Of a stretch of 64,000 bases of DNA, positions 1 through 7,442 are shown piece by piece. The DNA is taken from positions 372,001 to 436,000 of the forward strand of contig NZ_FNBZ01000002.1 of NCBI RefSeq assembly GCF_900102525.1, written 5' to 3'. The position numbers and the translations under genes were made by a program. Below the pieces are notes generated by a model. The model ran no database searches and had not been told where the DNA came from. It was given only the letters and a program-made list of their open reading frames with translations. The DNA comes from Allobosea robiniae (lineage in GTDB: Bacteria; Pseudomonadota; Alphaproteobacteria; Rhizobiales; Beijerinckiaceae). Position 1 is the first letter of the stretch. Each line of letters starts with the position of its first letter.

Positions 1-99
1 CCCTGGCATGTCGCTGCGGGCGCACTCTGCGGGTTGCTGGCGGCATGGCTTGCGGCCGGAAGTGAAGAACAGCCGGTCACCGAGGAGGCCAAGGCGTGA
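1..99 (+). CDS. azlC: AzlC-family branched-chain amino-acid exporter, C-terminal end only
   Basis: Only the last 32 codons are in the window, in frame 1, ending at TGA 97-99. The visible part ends a hydrophobic helix (GALCGLLAAWLA) and finishes with a short polar tail (EEQPVTEEAKA), as expected for the C-terminus of the large AzlC subunit. The call rests mainly on the next gene: the TGA overlaps the GTG start of an AzlD-like gene (GTGA), the usual azlC-azlD arrangement. The rest of the gene lies left of the window. Confidence 0.7.
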   Translation, partial: PWHVAAGALCGLLAAWLAAGSEEQPVTEEAKA

Positions 100-395
100 G
101 CGTCGATCCGATCAACCTCCTCGCCTTCCTCGGCATGGCGATCGTGACCTATTTCACGCGCGTCGCCGGGCTGGCGCTGGCCGGGCGGCTCAGCCTCTCG
201 CCACGCGCGCAGGCCGCTTTCGACGCCATCCCGCCGGCTGTTCTGATCGCGGTGATCGCGCCGAGCGCGCTCGCGACCGGCTGGGCCGAGACGGCGGCGG
301 CGGCGATCACCGCGCTTGCCGCGACGCGGTTGCCCTTGCTGGGCGTGGTGGCGGTCGGGGTTGTCGCGGTGGTCGGTTTCAGGATGGTGATGTGA
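96..395 (+). CDS. azlD: AzlD-family small subunit of branched-chain amino-acid exporter
   Basis: A 99-residue inner-membrane protein that starts with GTG overlapping the stop of azlC. It is almost entirely hydrophobic, with about three to four membrane segments. It carries the family's N-terminal stretch with a conserved-looking TYFTRVAGL motif (about residues 17-25) and a PPAVLIAVIAPS helix. In the AzlC/AzlD family the two proteins together export branched-chain amino acids or analogues. Length and partner fit the family exactly. The substrate is inferred from the family, not shown by the sequence. Confidence 0.85.
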   Translation: MSVDPINLLAFLGMAIVTYFTRVAGLALAGRLSLSPRAQAAFDAIPPAVLIAVIAPSALATGWAETAAAAITALAATRLPLLGVVAVGVVAVVGFRMVM

Positions 396-400
396 CGTTC

Positions 401-430
401 TTGCCTTCTCGCCCTGAGGGGAGAAGGCAA
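401..430. terminator. Hairpin between convergent azlD and pepP
   Basis: A perfect 10-bp inverted repeat, TTGCCTTCTC at 401-410 and GAGAAGGCAA at 421-430, with a 10-nt loop. It fills the gap between two convergent stop codons (393-395 and 435-437). There is no strong T-run, so it may be a bidirectional terminator or only a transcript-end stabilising hairpin. Confidence 0.5.
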
Positions 431-434
431 CCAA

Positions 435-2270
435 TCACAACGGCCGGCAGGCCGCTTCCAGCCAGGCCTTCGCCTCGCCCTCGACCTGCGGCGAGAGCTT
501 CTCCCAGACCTTGGCGTGGTAGGCGTCGATCCAGGCGATCTCGCCAGCATCGAGCGTGTCTTTCTCGATCAGGGCGCGCTCATAGGGGCACCAGGTGATG
601 GTCTCGAAGCCGTAGATCACGCGCTCGGCCCCCGGAATCTGGCGCTCCTCGACGACGATCAGGTTCTCGATGCGGATGCCGTATTCGCCCTGCTTGTAGT
701 AGCCGGGCTCGTTGGAGAGGATCATGCCCGGCTCCAATGGCGTGGTGCCGAGCTTGGAGAGACGCTGCGGCCCCTCATGCACCGAGAGATAGCTGCCGAC
801 GCCATGGCCGGTACCATGGTCGAAATCGAAGCCACCTTGCCAGAGCGGCAGCCGGGCGAAGGCGTCGAGCTGCGCGCCCGAGGTTCCCTTGACGAAGACC
901 AGCCGCGAGATCGCGAGATGGCCCTTGAGCACGCGGGTATAGCGGTCGCGCATCTCCGGCGTCGGTGTGCCGATCACCATGGTGCGGGTGATGTCGGTGG
1001 TGCCGTCCTCGTACTGGCCGCCTGAATCGACCAGGAAGATGCCGGGCTCCAGCTTGCGGTTGGTCGCTTCGCTGACGCGGTAATGCGGCAGCGCAGCATT
1101 GGGGCCGGCGCCAGCGATGGTGGTGAAGGAGACGTCCTTGAGCAGGCCGGTCTTCAGTCGCTCGGCTTCGAGCGCGGCGACCGCATCGATCTCGGTCAGG
1201 CCGCCCTTCGGCGCTTCGCGCGCCAGCCAGGAGAGATAGCGCACCATGACGGCGCCGTCGCGCAGATGGGCATTGCGGGCGCCGTCGAGCTCGGCTGCGT
1301 TCTTGCGCGCCTTCATCAGGGCGATCGGGTCGGTGCCGGCATCGGGCGTGCCGCCGGCCTCGCGGATCAGGGTCGCGAGCGCCGAAGCTGCGGTCGTCGC
1401 ATCGAGCCGGACCTTGGCCTTGCTGGCACCGAGTTTCGCGATCTGTTTATCGAGATCAGCCGGAGGGGCGATCTCGCCGACCGCGCCGATCGCATCGCCG
1501 GCCTCGTTGGTGATCTTCTCCGGCGCGAGGAAGACGGTCGGCCGGCCCTCGCGCGGGACGATGGAATAGCCGAGCGGCAGCGGCGTGTGCTCGACATCGC
1601 CACCGCGGATGTTGAAGATCCAGGCCAGCGCATGCGGATCGGAGACGACGAGCGCGTCGACCTTGGCGTCGGTCAGCGCCTTCTGGATGCGGGCGAGCTT
1701 CGAGACGCTGTCCTCGCCGGCGAAAGCGGCCGGATGGGCCTTGACCGGCGCCGTCGGCGGGGCCGGGCGATCGCTCCAGAGCGCGTCGATCGGGTTGGCC
1801 TTGACCGCGACGAGGCTGCCGCCGGCTGCTGCCGCTGCCTTTTCGAGGCGGGCGAGGCCGTCCACCGTATGCAGCCAGGGATCGTAGCCGAGCTTGCCGC
1901 CAGTCGGCAGGTTCTGCTCGACCCAGCGCTCCAGCGGCGTCTCCTCCATGCGAACCGGCGTGACGATCTTGGTGTCGGTCTGCTCGGCCGACTGGATGGT
2001 GTAGCGGCCGTCGACGATCAGCGCGGCCTTGTCGGCCAGTACCACGGCGTTGCCGGCCGAGCCGGTGAAGCCGGTCAGCCATGCCAAACGGGCCATATGG
2101 GCCGGGACATATTCGCCCTGGTGCTCGTCCGCGCGCGGGATGATGAAGCCGTCGAGCCCCTGCGCGGCCAGCGTCTTGCGCAGGGCGGCGACACGGCCGG
2201 CAACCAGCCTGGGGTCGCTCGGTTCGGAAAAGGACTGGAAGCGGCAGGTCGGCAGGGTCGAATCGGTCAT
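435..2270 (-). CDS. pepP: Xaa-Pro aminopeptidase (peptidase family M24B)
   Basis: A 611-residue cytosolic metallopeptidase that removes N-terminal residues preceding proline. The N-terminal half has two creatinase-type domains and the C-terminal half the pita-bread catalytic fold. All five expected metal ligands are visible: Asp415 (VDSGG), Asp426 (TTDITR), His489 (HGTGHGVG), Glu521 (SNEPGYY) and Glu535 (IRIENL). The three-domain length of about 600 residues matches eukaryotic-like aminopeptidase P rather than the 440-residue E. coli form. I chose the ATG at 2268-2270 (MTDSTLP). An in-frame extension to 2417 is open but of low-complexity, shadow-like composition. Confidence 0.9.
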   Translation of the reverse strand: MTDSTLPTCRFQSFSEPSDPRLVAGRVAALRKTLAAQGLDGFIIPRADEHQGEYVPAHMARLAWLTGFTGSAGNAVVLADKAALIVDGRYTIQSAEQTDTKIVTPVRMEETPLERWVEQNLPTGGKLGYDPWLHTVDGLARLEKAAAAAGGSLVAVKANPIDALWSDRPAPPTAPVKAHPAAFAGEDSVSKLARIQKALTDAKVDALVVSDPHALAWIFNIRGGDVEHTPLPLGYSIVPREGRPTVFLAPEKITNEAGDAIGAVGEIAPPADLDKQIAKLGASKAKVRLDATTAASALATLIREAGGTPDAGTDPIALMKARKNAAELDGARNAHLRDGAVMVRYLSWLAREAPKGGLTEIDAVAALEAERLKTGLLKDVSFTTIAGAGPNAALPHYRVSEATNRKLEPGIFLVDSGGQYEDGTTDITRTMVIGTPTPEMRDRYTRVLKGHLAISRLVFVKGTSGAQLDAFARLPLWQGGFDFDHGTGHGVGSYLSVHEGPQRLSKLGTTPLEPGMILSNEPGYYKQGEYGIRIENLIVVEERQIPGAERVIYGFETITWCPYERALIEKDTLDAGEIAWIDAYHAKVWEKLSPQVEGEAKAWLEAACRPL

Positions 2271-2568
2271 GGCGGGGTCCGGCACAGAATTGCGCCATGG
2301 TCGCCTCGCACCAGCAAAAGCGCCAGCGCAAATCCGTCGGTTTGGAGATGCCTGTTTGGTAGGGCCGCGCTGCCTCCGCGTTCCGCATTGTGCCGATTGG
2401 TTATGCAATCGACGCAAACATTAATGGATATGGACGGATCGCATGCGTTTTCTGCATATCTTGCATATGCGAACACATCTTCTCGCAAGTGCGAAATGAC
2501 CCCATCTTGATCGCATAAGAGAACGAGGAAGCGACCGGGACTGTCCTTCGTTTTTCGGAGATAGACCC

Positions 2569-2811
2569 ATGACCTACGTGTTGAACAATGCCGACGTGCT
2601 GCCCGTACCGGTTCGGACCAGGACCGAGACCCGCGCCAGCAAGCCGGGCCTGATGCAGCGCTTCTATGCCGCGCTCGTCGCGAGCCGCGAGCGTTCCGCA
2701 GACCGCCAGTTGCGTGCCCGCAACCTCCTCGTCAACGAGGCTGAGATCGTGCTGGGCGGCTTCCCGTCCGCGACGCTGTCGAGCGACGTCTCGCTGCCTT
2801 TCAACCGCTGA
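2569..2811 (+). CDS. Small basic protein of unknown function
   Basis: An 80-residue soluble protein with no signal peptide or membrane segment. The central stretch (about residues 25-50) is a basic amphipathic helix containing RFYAALVASRERSADRQL, a pattern common in short alphaproteobacterial proteins of the DUF1127/YjiS type, though I cannot assign it to that family with confidence. The 298 bases upstream back onto the pepP start and are unusually AT-rich for this window. It is followed 57 bases later by a second tiny gene on the same strand. Confidence 0.6.
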   Translation: MTYVLNNADVLPVPVRTRTETRASKPGLMQRFYAALVASRERSADRQLRARNLLVNEAEIVLGGFPSATLSSDVSLPFNR

Positions 2812-2868
2812 ATTCACACTGCCGCGGCCTTCGAGCCGCGCAGCTGACACCCTTCAAGGACCTTCATC

Positions 2869-2997
2869 ATGATCGCCATCATCAAGCATATCGTCGAACA
2901 GATTGCCGACGCCGCGAAGTTCACTGCCGCCGTCTGGCACGATGCCCGCAGCCTGCAGGCCGAGGCCGAGAAGAAGTACGGCTATATCGGCTTCTGA
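2869..2997 (+). CDS. 42-residue hypothetical protein
   Basis: A short ORF encoding 42 residues, beginning MIAIIKHIVEQIADAAKF and ending KKYGYIGF. A good ribosome-binding site (AAGGA at 2856-2860) lies 8 bases before the ATG. It lies 57 bases after the 80-residue gene and a strong rho-independent terminator follows at 3048-3083, so the two small genes look like one short transcription unit. The predicted protein is mostly one amphipathic helix. Function is unknown. The ribosome-binding site, stop and terminator placement make it a likely real gene. Confidence 0.55.
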   Translation: MIAIIKHIVEQIADAAKFTAAVWHDARSLQAEAEKKYGYIGF

Positions 2998-3041
2998 GCC
3001 GAGCGAGTAACGATCTCGCGCTTCCCCGGAAGCGCCGGAGG

Positions 3042-3989
3042 TCAGGCAAGGCGGCGCGGCCTCGGGGCTGCGCCGCCTTTTTTCATGACCAGCGTCGCCC
3101 AGCCTTCGCGCAGCGAATGGCTGGCGAGGTGGACGCCCTGGTGCCGGTAGGCCGAGACCACGCCAGCCACGTCCATCGCCAGCAGGCCGGACAGGATCAG
3201 CGTGCCGTTCGATGAGAGCACGCGGGCGATCGACGGGGCGAGGCGCTTCAGCGGGCCGGCCAGAATATTGGCGAAGACGAAGTCGAAATGGCCGGGGCGC
3301 CAGGCCTTGGCATGGCGCAGGCCCGGCGCGACATAAAGATCCAGCGCGTTCGGTGCATGGTTGAGCCGGGCGTTATGAGCGGAGACTTCGACCGCGACCG
3401 CGTCGATATCGCCGGCGACGACCTTGCGCTTGATCTGCTTGGCGAGCGCCAGCCCGAGAATGCCGGTGCCGGTGCCGACATCGATGGCGTGGCGCGGGCG
3501 GCGCTTCTTCAGTTCGGCGTCGAGCGCGAGCAGGCAGCCGGCGGTGGTGCCGTGATGGCCGGTGCCGAAGGCCAGCGCGGCCTCGATCTCGATCGCGATA
3601 TCGTTGGTCCGGACGACGTGCCGGTCATGCGCGCCATGGACGAGGACGCGGCCGGCGCGGACAGGCTTCAAGCCGTCGAGGCTGTTGGCGACCCAATCCT
3701 TGGTGTTCACCGTCGTGAAGGGTGTTGTATCGACGAGCGCGCCGACGATCGGGCGCAGCAGATCGCGCACTGCATCCTCATCGGGCGGGTTGGCGAAATA
3801 GATCTCCACCTTCCACGGGATGTTCATCGAGAGCGTGGTGATGCCGTCCTCGACCTCGAAGGCCGAGATCGCCGTCTCGGTGGGGTCGAAGATCTCGCCG
3901 AGCAATTCGGTGAGGGCCCGGGCCTGTTCGCCCGAGGTGGAGAGTTCGAGGACGGTCGCGACCGTCGCTGGCAGGAGGCCTTCGCGCAT
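3042..3989 (-). CDS. prmA: Ribosomal protein L11 methyltransferase
   Basis: A 315-residue SAM-dependent methyltransferase that modifies ribosomal protein L11. The N-terminal substrate-recognition part is followed by a class I methyltransferase fold with the SAM-binding motif DVGTGTGILGLAL (about residues 168-180). The family hallmark AFGTGHHGTT precedes it, and a FVFANILAGPL motif matches the N-[IL]-[LA] catalytic signature. It is slightly longer than E. coli PrmA (293). The last codons, rich in Lys/Gly/Arg, overlap a terminator hairpin for the genes on the other strand. Confidence 0.9.
   Translation of the reverse strand: MREGLLPATVATVLELSTSGEQARALTELLGEIFDPTETAISAFEVEDGITTLSMNIPWKVEIYFANPPDEDAVRDLLRPIVGALVDTTPFTTVNTKDWVANSLDGLKPVRAGRVLVHGAHDRHVVRTNDIAIEIEAALAFGTGHHGTTAGCLLALDAELKKRRPRHAIDVGTGTGILGLALAKQIKRKVVAGDIDAVAVEVSAHNARLNHAPNALDLYVAPGLRHAKAWRPGHFDFVFANILAGPLKRLAPSIARVLSSNGTLILSGLLAMDVAGVVSAYRHQGVHLASHSLREGWATLVMKKGGAAPRPRRLA
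3048..3083 (+). terminator. Rho-independent terminator embedded in the 3' end of prmA
   Basis: Read on the plus strand, AAGGCGGCGC (3048-3057) pairs perfectly with GCGCCGCCTT (3070-3079), followed by an uninterrupted six-T run ending at 3083. It would stop transcription of the small genes at 2569-2997. It lies wholly inside the convergent prmA coding sequence, whose stop is at 3042-3044. Confidence 0.8.
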
Positions 3990-4087
3990 GGCGCGGGCTT
4001 AGCAGGCGCATCCGCCGCTGTCATCGGAAATGGCCGGGGACGGCGTAGCTAAACCCTGCGTTCAGCATTCCCTGCTACCGGCAGGCC

Positions 4088-4861
4088 ATGACGGCCTCGA
4101 CGCGCGTGATCATCCTGAAGGCAAGCCTCGCGACAGCGCTGTCGATCGTGGCTTCGCTCGGCCTGGCGTTGACCGTCGTGCCGATGCTTGGCGGGGTCGT
4201 GGACGGCACCGCCTGGCTGATGTGTATCCTCTGTCCGCTATTGATCGCCTGGCCGGCCAGCGCCTGGCAATTCCGGCAGGCACAGCGCCTGAAGGACGCC
4301 CATGGCGAGATCGCGCGACTGCACGGCGCGTTGTCTGCGGCGCATGAGACCTTGCTGGAAAGGGCGCGCCGCGACGGCCTGACCGGGCTCCTGAACCGCG
4401 AAAGCTTTCTTGCCGACCTGAAGCAGGCGATGACGCCGGGCGGCAGGGGAACCCTGCTTTTCATCGACGCCGATCACTTCAAGCAGGTCAATGACCGCTT
4501 CGGCCATCCGGTTGGCGACGACGCCTTGCGCAGGCTGGCGCAGGCGATTGCGGGCGCGGTGGGCGCGAGCGGCTTCTCAGGGCGGCTCGGCGGCGAGGAA
4601 TTCGCGGTCTATCTCCCGCGCACCGTCCTGACGGAGGCGGAGGCCGTCGCGAAGCAGGTTCTCGATGCGGTTCGGCGCCTCCGGATCGAGGCACCGGGCG
4701 GCGAGCCGGTCAGCCTGACCGTGAGCATCGGTGCCGCCGGCTGGGCCGGCGGCACGACAATCGAGCATTTGATCGCCGAGGCCGATGCGCAGCTCTACCG
4801 CGCAAAGATGCAGGGCCGGAATCGGGCCGCCTGTGCCTTGAACATGGCTGCGGTGGCCTGA
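4088..4861 (+). CDS. Membrane-anchored diguanylate cyclase (GGDEF domain)
   Basis: A 257-residue protein predicted to make cyclic di-GMP. Two N-terminal membrane helices (about residues 8-30 and 38-57) are followed by a short coiled coil and a GGDEF domain from about residue 95. The active-site loop reads GGEEF, and the DADHFKQVNDRFGHPVGDDAL metal/nucleotide region is intact, so it should be active. No RxxD inhibitory site is present five residues before GGEEF, which suggests no product feedback at the canonical I-site. There is no periplasmic sensor domain of any size. Confidence 0.85.
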   Translation: MTASTRVIILKASLATALSIVASLGLALTVVPMLGGVVDGTAWLMCILCPLLIAWPASAWQFRQAQRLKDAHGEIARLHGALSAAHETLLERARRDGLTGLLNRESFLADLKQAMTPGGRGTLLFIDADHFKQVNDRFGHPVGDDALRRLAQAIAGAVGASGFSGRLGGEEFAVYLPRTVLTEAEAVAKQVLDAVRRLRIEAPGGEPVSLTVSIGAAGWAGGTTIEHLIAEADAQLYRAKMQGRNRAACALNMAAVA

Positions 4862-4873
4862 GGAGCGCCTGCG

Positions 4874-5629
4874 TCAGGCGTGTTGCGCGTTCAGCGCCGC
4901 AAAGACCTGGCTGAAGCTGCCGGTCGCCTCGGCGAAGCGCAGCGGCTTGCAGCGCTCGACGATGACCTCGCCGGCCTCCGGCTGCGTTTCGAGGATCGTC
5001 ATCACCTCGCTGGTGAAATCGGCGAGCGGCATCGCGGCCGGATCGACCGCCTGATGCGGGCCGAGCAGCTCGGTCTGCACATAGGGCGGGGCGATCTCGA
5101 TCACCTCGACCGATGTGTCCTTGAGCTGCTCGCGCAGGCCGATCGACCAGGAATGGATCGCGGCCTTGGTCGCGCTGTAGGTCGGGGTCGCCGCCAGCGG
5201 CACGAAGGCGAGGCCCGACGAGACGGTCAGGACCGTGGCGCGCGGCTGCTTCAGGAAATGCGGCAGCAGCGCCGTCGTCAGGCGGATCGGCCCGAGCAGG
5301 TTGGTCGCGATCGTCTCCTCGGCGATGGCGAGATTGTCGGCGGCCGGGACGTTCTCCGGCTTCATGATGCCGGCATTGTTGATGACGGCGTTCAGACTCG
5401 GGAAGCGCTCGACCGCCTGCCGGGCGAAGGCTGCGATATCGGCCTCGTCCTGGATATCGAGCAGCATCGATTCCATGCCGGGATTGGCAGCGGTGACCGC
5501 ATCGAGCACGGCTTCGCGGCGTCCGGCAATGACGACCTTGTTGCCCTTGGCGTGCAGCGCCTCGGCGAGCGCGCGGCCGATGCCCGAGCCGCCGCCGGTG
5601 ATGAGGATGGTGTTTCCGGAAATCTTCAT
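4874..5629 (-). CDS. Short-chain dehydrogenase/reductase (DltE-like)
   Basis: A 251-residue cytosolic NAD(P)-dependent oxidoreductase of the classical SDR family. The cofactor motif TGGGSGIG is at about residues 11-18, NNAG follows near residue 88, and the catalytic Ser-Tyr-Lys set is visible as SSG and YSATK. It starts 102 bases from the divergent HxlR-type regulator at 5732, a common arrangement in which the regulator controls the oxidoreductase. The substrate cannot be read from the sequence. The HxlR link suggests a redox or electrophile response, which is inference. Confidence 0.85.
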   Translation of the reverse strand: MKISGNTILITGGGSGIGRALAEALHAKGNKVVIAGRREAVLDAVTAANPGMESMLLDIQDEADIAAFARQAVERFPSLNAVINNAGIMKPENVPAADNLAIAEETIATNLLGPIRLTTALLPHFLKQPRATVLTVSSGLAFVPLAATPTYSATKAAIHSWSIGLREQLKDTSVEVIEIAPPYVQTELLGPHQAVDPAAMPLADFTSEVMTILETQPEAGEVIVERCKPLRFAEATGSFSQVFAALNAQHA

Positions 5630-5731
5630 GGCAAAGCCTTCTCGTGGTTGCGTGAAACGAGATGGCGCCGATACTCTTCATTGGAAAGAAGGCGCTCGAA
5701 AGTGCCATACGCACCAAAAGGAGAGTGTAAG

Positions 5732-6148
5732 ATGCAGGCGATCCGGACCGCGATGGCGGCGATGCATCAGCGCAGCGAGGCGATCCCTCCGGTCAGCCCG
5801 GCGGTGGAATCGCTGGTGCGGCAGGTCATCGCGCAGGTCGCTGACAAATGGACGATGCTGGTGCTGGAGGCGCTTGAGGAGCATGGCACGCTGCGCTTCA
5901 CCGAGGTCGGCCGGATCGTCGGTGGCATCAGCCAGAAGATGCTGACCAAGACATTGCGCGAGATGGAGCGCGACGGGCTGGTCGTGCGCACCGTCCACCC
6001 GGTGATCCCGCCGCATGTCGATTACACGCTGACGGAACTCGGGCGCGAGCTCAGCGCTGCTTTCTGCGGGGTCTGGACCTGGGCCGAGACCTACTATGCC
6101 GAGGTTTCGGCAGCGCGAAAAGCCTTCCGCGAGCGGGAGGAGGCTTAA
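5732..6148 (+). CDS. HxlR-family winged-helix transcriptional regulator
   Basis: A 138-residue DNA-binding protein. The HxlR signature is clear: VADKWTMLVLEAL, a recognition region GGISQKMLTKTLREMERDGLVVR, and VDYTLTELGREL in the wing. The ATG at 5732 is preceded by AAAAGGAGA (5716-5724), so I reject the long in-frame extension running back over the SDR gene. There is no Cys near the N-terminus as in redox-sensing HypR or QorR types. The only Cys (AAFCGVW) is late in the protein. It is divergent from the SDR gene and probably regulates it. Confidence 0.88.
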   Translation: MQAIRTAMAAMHQRSEAIPPVSPAVESLVRQVIAQVADKWTMLVLEALEEHGTLRFTEVGRIVGGISQKMLTKTLREMERDGLVVRTVHPVIPPHVDYTLTELGRELSAAFCGVWTWAETYYAEVSAARKAFREREEA

Positions 6149-6149
6149 G

Positions 6150-6166
6150 CGCCGGCGTGGCCGGCG
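6150..6166. terminator. Short GC hairpin between convergent genes
   Basis: CGCCGGC at 6150-6156 and GCCGGCG at 6160-6166 form a 7-bp stem with a GTG loop, directly after the HxlR stop and before the stop of the convergent membrane-protein gene. It has no T-run, so termination is only suggested. Confidence 0.35.
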
Positions 6167-6189
6167 TCGCTCCTGCATGGTTTCGTAGG

Positions 6190-6678
6190 TCAGGCTGAGG
6201 CCGCCCCGCCTGTCCTGCGCAGGTAGACGATCTGGGCGCCGATCCCGATGACGAGTGCGGCCAGAATGCCCGCCTGCACCCCGAGCAGGAGCGGGGATTT
6301 CAGGTCGGTGACGAAGGGATGGCCATCCGGGACGCGGCGCAGGATCTCGGTGGCCGTCGGCAGCATGAGCAGGAAGGCCGTCACGCTCAGGACGATTGTC
6401 TCGACATAGGCGACGGCGCGCGCGGGGAGCGGGGTCCGGCCGATAGTGTAGCCGATGCCGAGCAGCAGGAGCGTCAGCGCGCCGATGACGTGACCGGCAG
6501 GCATATGCGTGACGAAGAAGACCGTGACGGCGCCGATCAGCATCGAGATGAGGTAGACGATGCCCGCCGTCGAGCGCGGCACGATCCGGCCATGGACCGC
6601 GAACATATAGGCTGCTGCGGGGATGGCCGGCAGGCTGCCCAGCGTATGGACCCAGCCGAGCGGGGTGATGCCAAACAT
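6190..6678 (-). CDS. Four- to five-helix integral membrane protein, function unknown
   Basis: A 162-residue inner-membrane protein with about four to five hydrophobic helices and a short polar C-terminus. I place the start at MFGITPLGWVHT, because AAAGGA lies 7 bases upstream on the coding strand. A longer in-frame form to 6783 would cross the operator. It follows the TetR gene on the same strand and carries its own copy of the operator in front, so it is probably the repressed target. I do not recognise the family with confidence. A role in stress or membrane transport is only a guess from the TetR link. Confidence 0.7.
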   Translation of the reverse strand: MFGITPLGWVHTLGSLPAIPAAAYMFAVHGRIVPRSTAGIVYLISMLIGAVTVFFVTHMPAGHVIGALTLLLLGIGYTIGRTPLPARAVAYVETIVLSVTAFLLMLPTATEILRRVPDGHPFVTDLKSPLLLGVQAGILAALVIGIGAQIVYLRRTGGAASA

Positions 6679-6749
6679 GAGAATGTCCTTTTGTCGAAGG
6701 TTGCGCCTGTCGCCGCGCGCGAGGGCGTCTGGGATGCAGGAATGTCTAT

Positions 6750-6763
6750 CTACTAATAGGTAG
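6750..6763. promoter_or_regulatory. Candidate TetR operator, copy 1 (before the membrane-protein gene)
   Basis: The imperfect palindrome CTACTAATAGGTAG lies about 70 bases upstream of the membrane-protein start, in the gap after the TetR gene. It matches copy 2 at 7394-7407 in 12 of 14 positions, and both fit CTACTARTARGTAG. Confidence 0.65.
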
Positions 6764-6801
6764 GTTTTTGTGGCGCGCTTCATTCTTCGGGGCGGTGAGG
6801 T

Positions 6802-7380
6802 TCAGTGTCGTGCCATCAGGCGCTCCAGCAGCGGGCGGGTGATGACACCAAAGATCGCCGGGTCGCCATAAGCGCGAGCTGAAAGCATCGCGCCGTGGAC
6901 CCCCGCCATGAAAGCCTCCGCTTCGGACCTGGCCGTCCCGGTGAAACGCAGGTCGCGCTGTGCCGCGCCACGTTCGAGGACCGAGGCCAGCCAGGCGGAG
7001 AGGGCTCGGAAATGGGTGCGGACTTCCAGGGTGACGTCCTGCGGAAGGACCGGGATCTGGCTGGCGAGAAGCGCGCAAAGGCAGAACGGAGCGCTCGAAT
7101 CGGCGATGCAGGCCTCCCAATAGCCGATATAGGCCTGCAGTTGCCGAGCCGGATCGGGAACCTGCTGCTCCAGAGCGGCGATGCCGGCCTCGGCCTCCTC
7201 CCGGTATCGGGCGACGAGCGTGCGGACGAGATCGGACTTGCTGGGGAAATGGTGGTGGATGCTCGCATTGCGAATGCCGACCACCTTCGCGATGTCGGCA
7301 TAGCTGAAGCCGTTATACCCACCCTGGATCAGGAGGGAGCGGGCGCAGCGCAGGATTTCGTCGGATGTCGAGCCGGTCAT
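6802..7380 (-). CDS. TetR/AcrR-family transcriptional repressor
   Basis: A 192-residue regulator. The N-terminal helix-turn-helix is clear: YADIAKVVGIRNASIHHHF at about residues 27-45, followed by PSKSDLVRTLVARY. The C-terminal ligand-binding half is helical and has several Cys (CIADSSAPFCLCALL, about residues 91-105). A 14-bp palindrome lies 14 bases in front of the start, and a near-identical copy precedes the next gene downstream. It therefore probably represses itself and the membrane protein. The inducing ligand is unknown. Confidence 0.9.
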   Translation of the reverse strand: MTGSTSDEILRCARSLLIQGGYNGFSYADIAKVVGIRNASIHHHFPSKSDLVRTLVARYREEAEAGIAALEQQVPDPARQLQAYIGYWEACIADSSAPFCLCALLASQIPVLPQDVTLEVRTHFRALSAWLASVLERGAAQRDLRFTGTARSEAEAFMAGVHGAMLSARAYGDPAIFGVITRPLLERLMARH

Positions 7381-7393
7381 GATCCATATCTAC

Positions 7394-7407
7394 CTACTAG
7401 TAAGTAG
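7394..7407. promoter_or_regulatory. Candidate TetR operator, copy 2 (before the tetR gene)
   Basis: The palindrome CTACTAGTAAGTAG lies 14 bases upstream of the TetR start codon. A slightly larger inverted repeat, CCTACT/AGTAGG, spans 7393-7408. It shares 12 of 14 bases with the copy at 6750-6763, consistent with autoregulation. Confidence 0.65.
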
Positions 7408-7442
7408 GCAATCAAGCCAGGTCACGGCTTTGTGCAGATGGC

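Noticed and set aside
4880..5731. In-frame upstream extension of the HxlR regulator across the SDR gene
   Set aside because: The ATG at 5732 has a strong ribosome-binding site and gives the family's length; the extension is antisense to the SDR gene.
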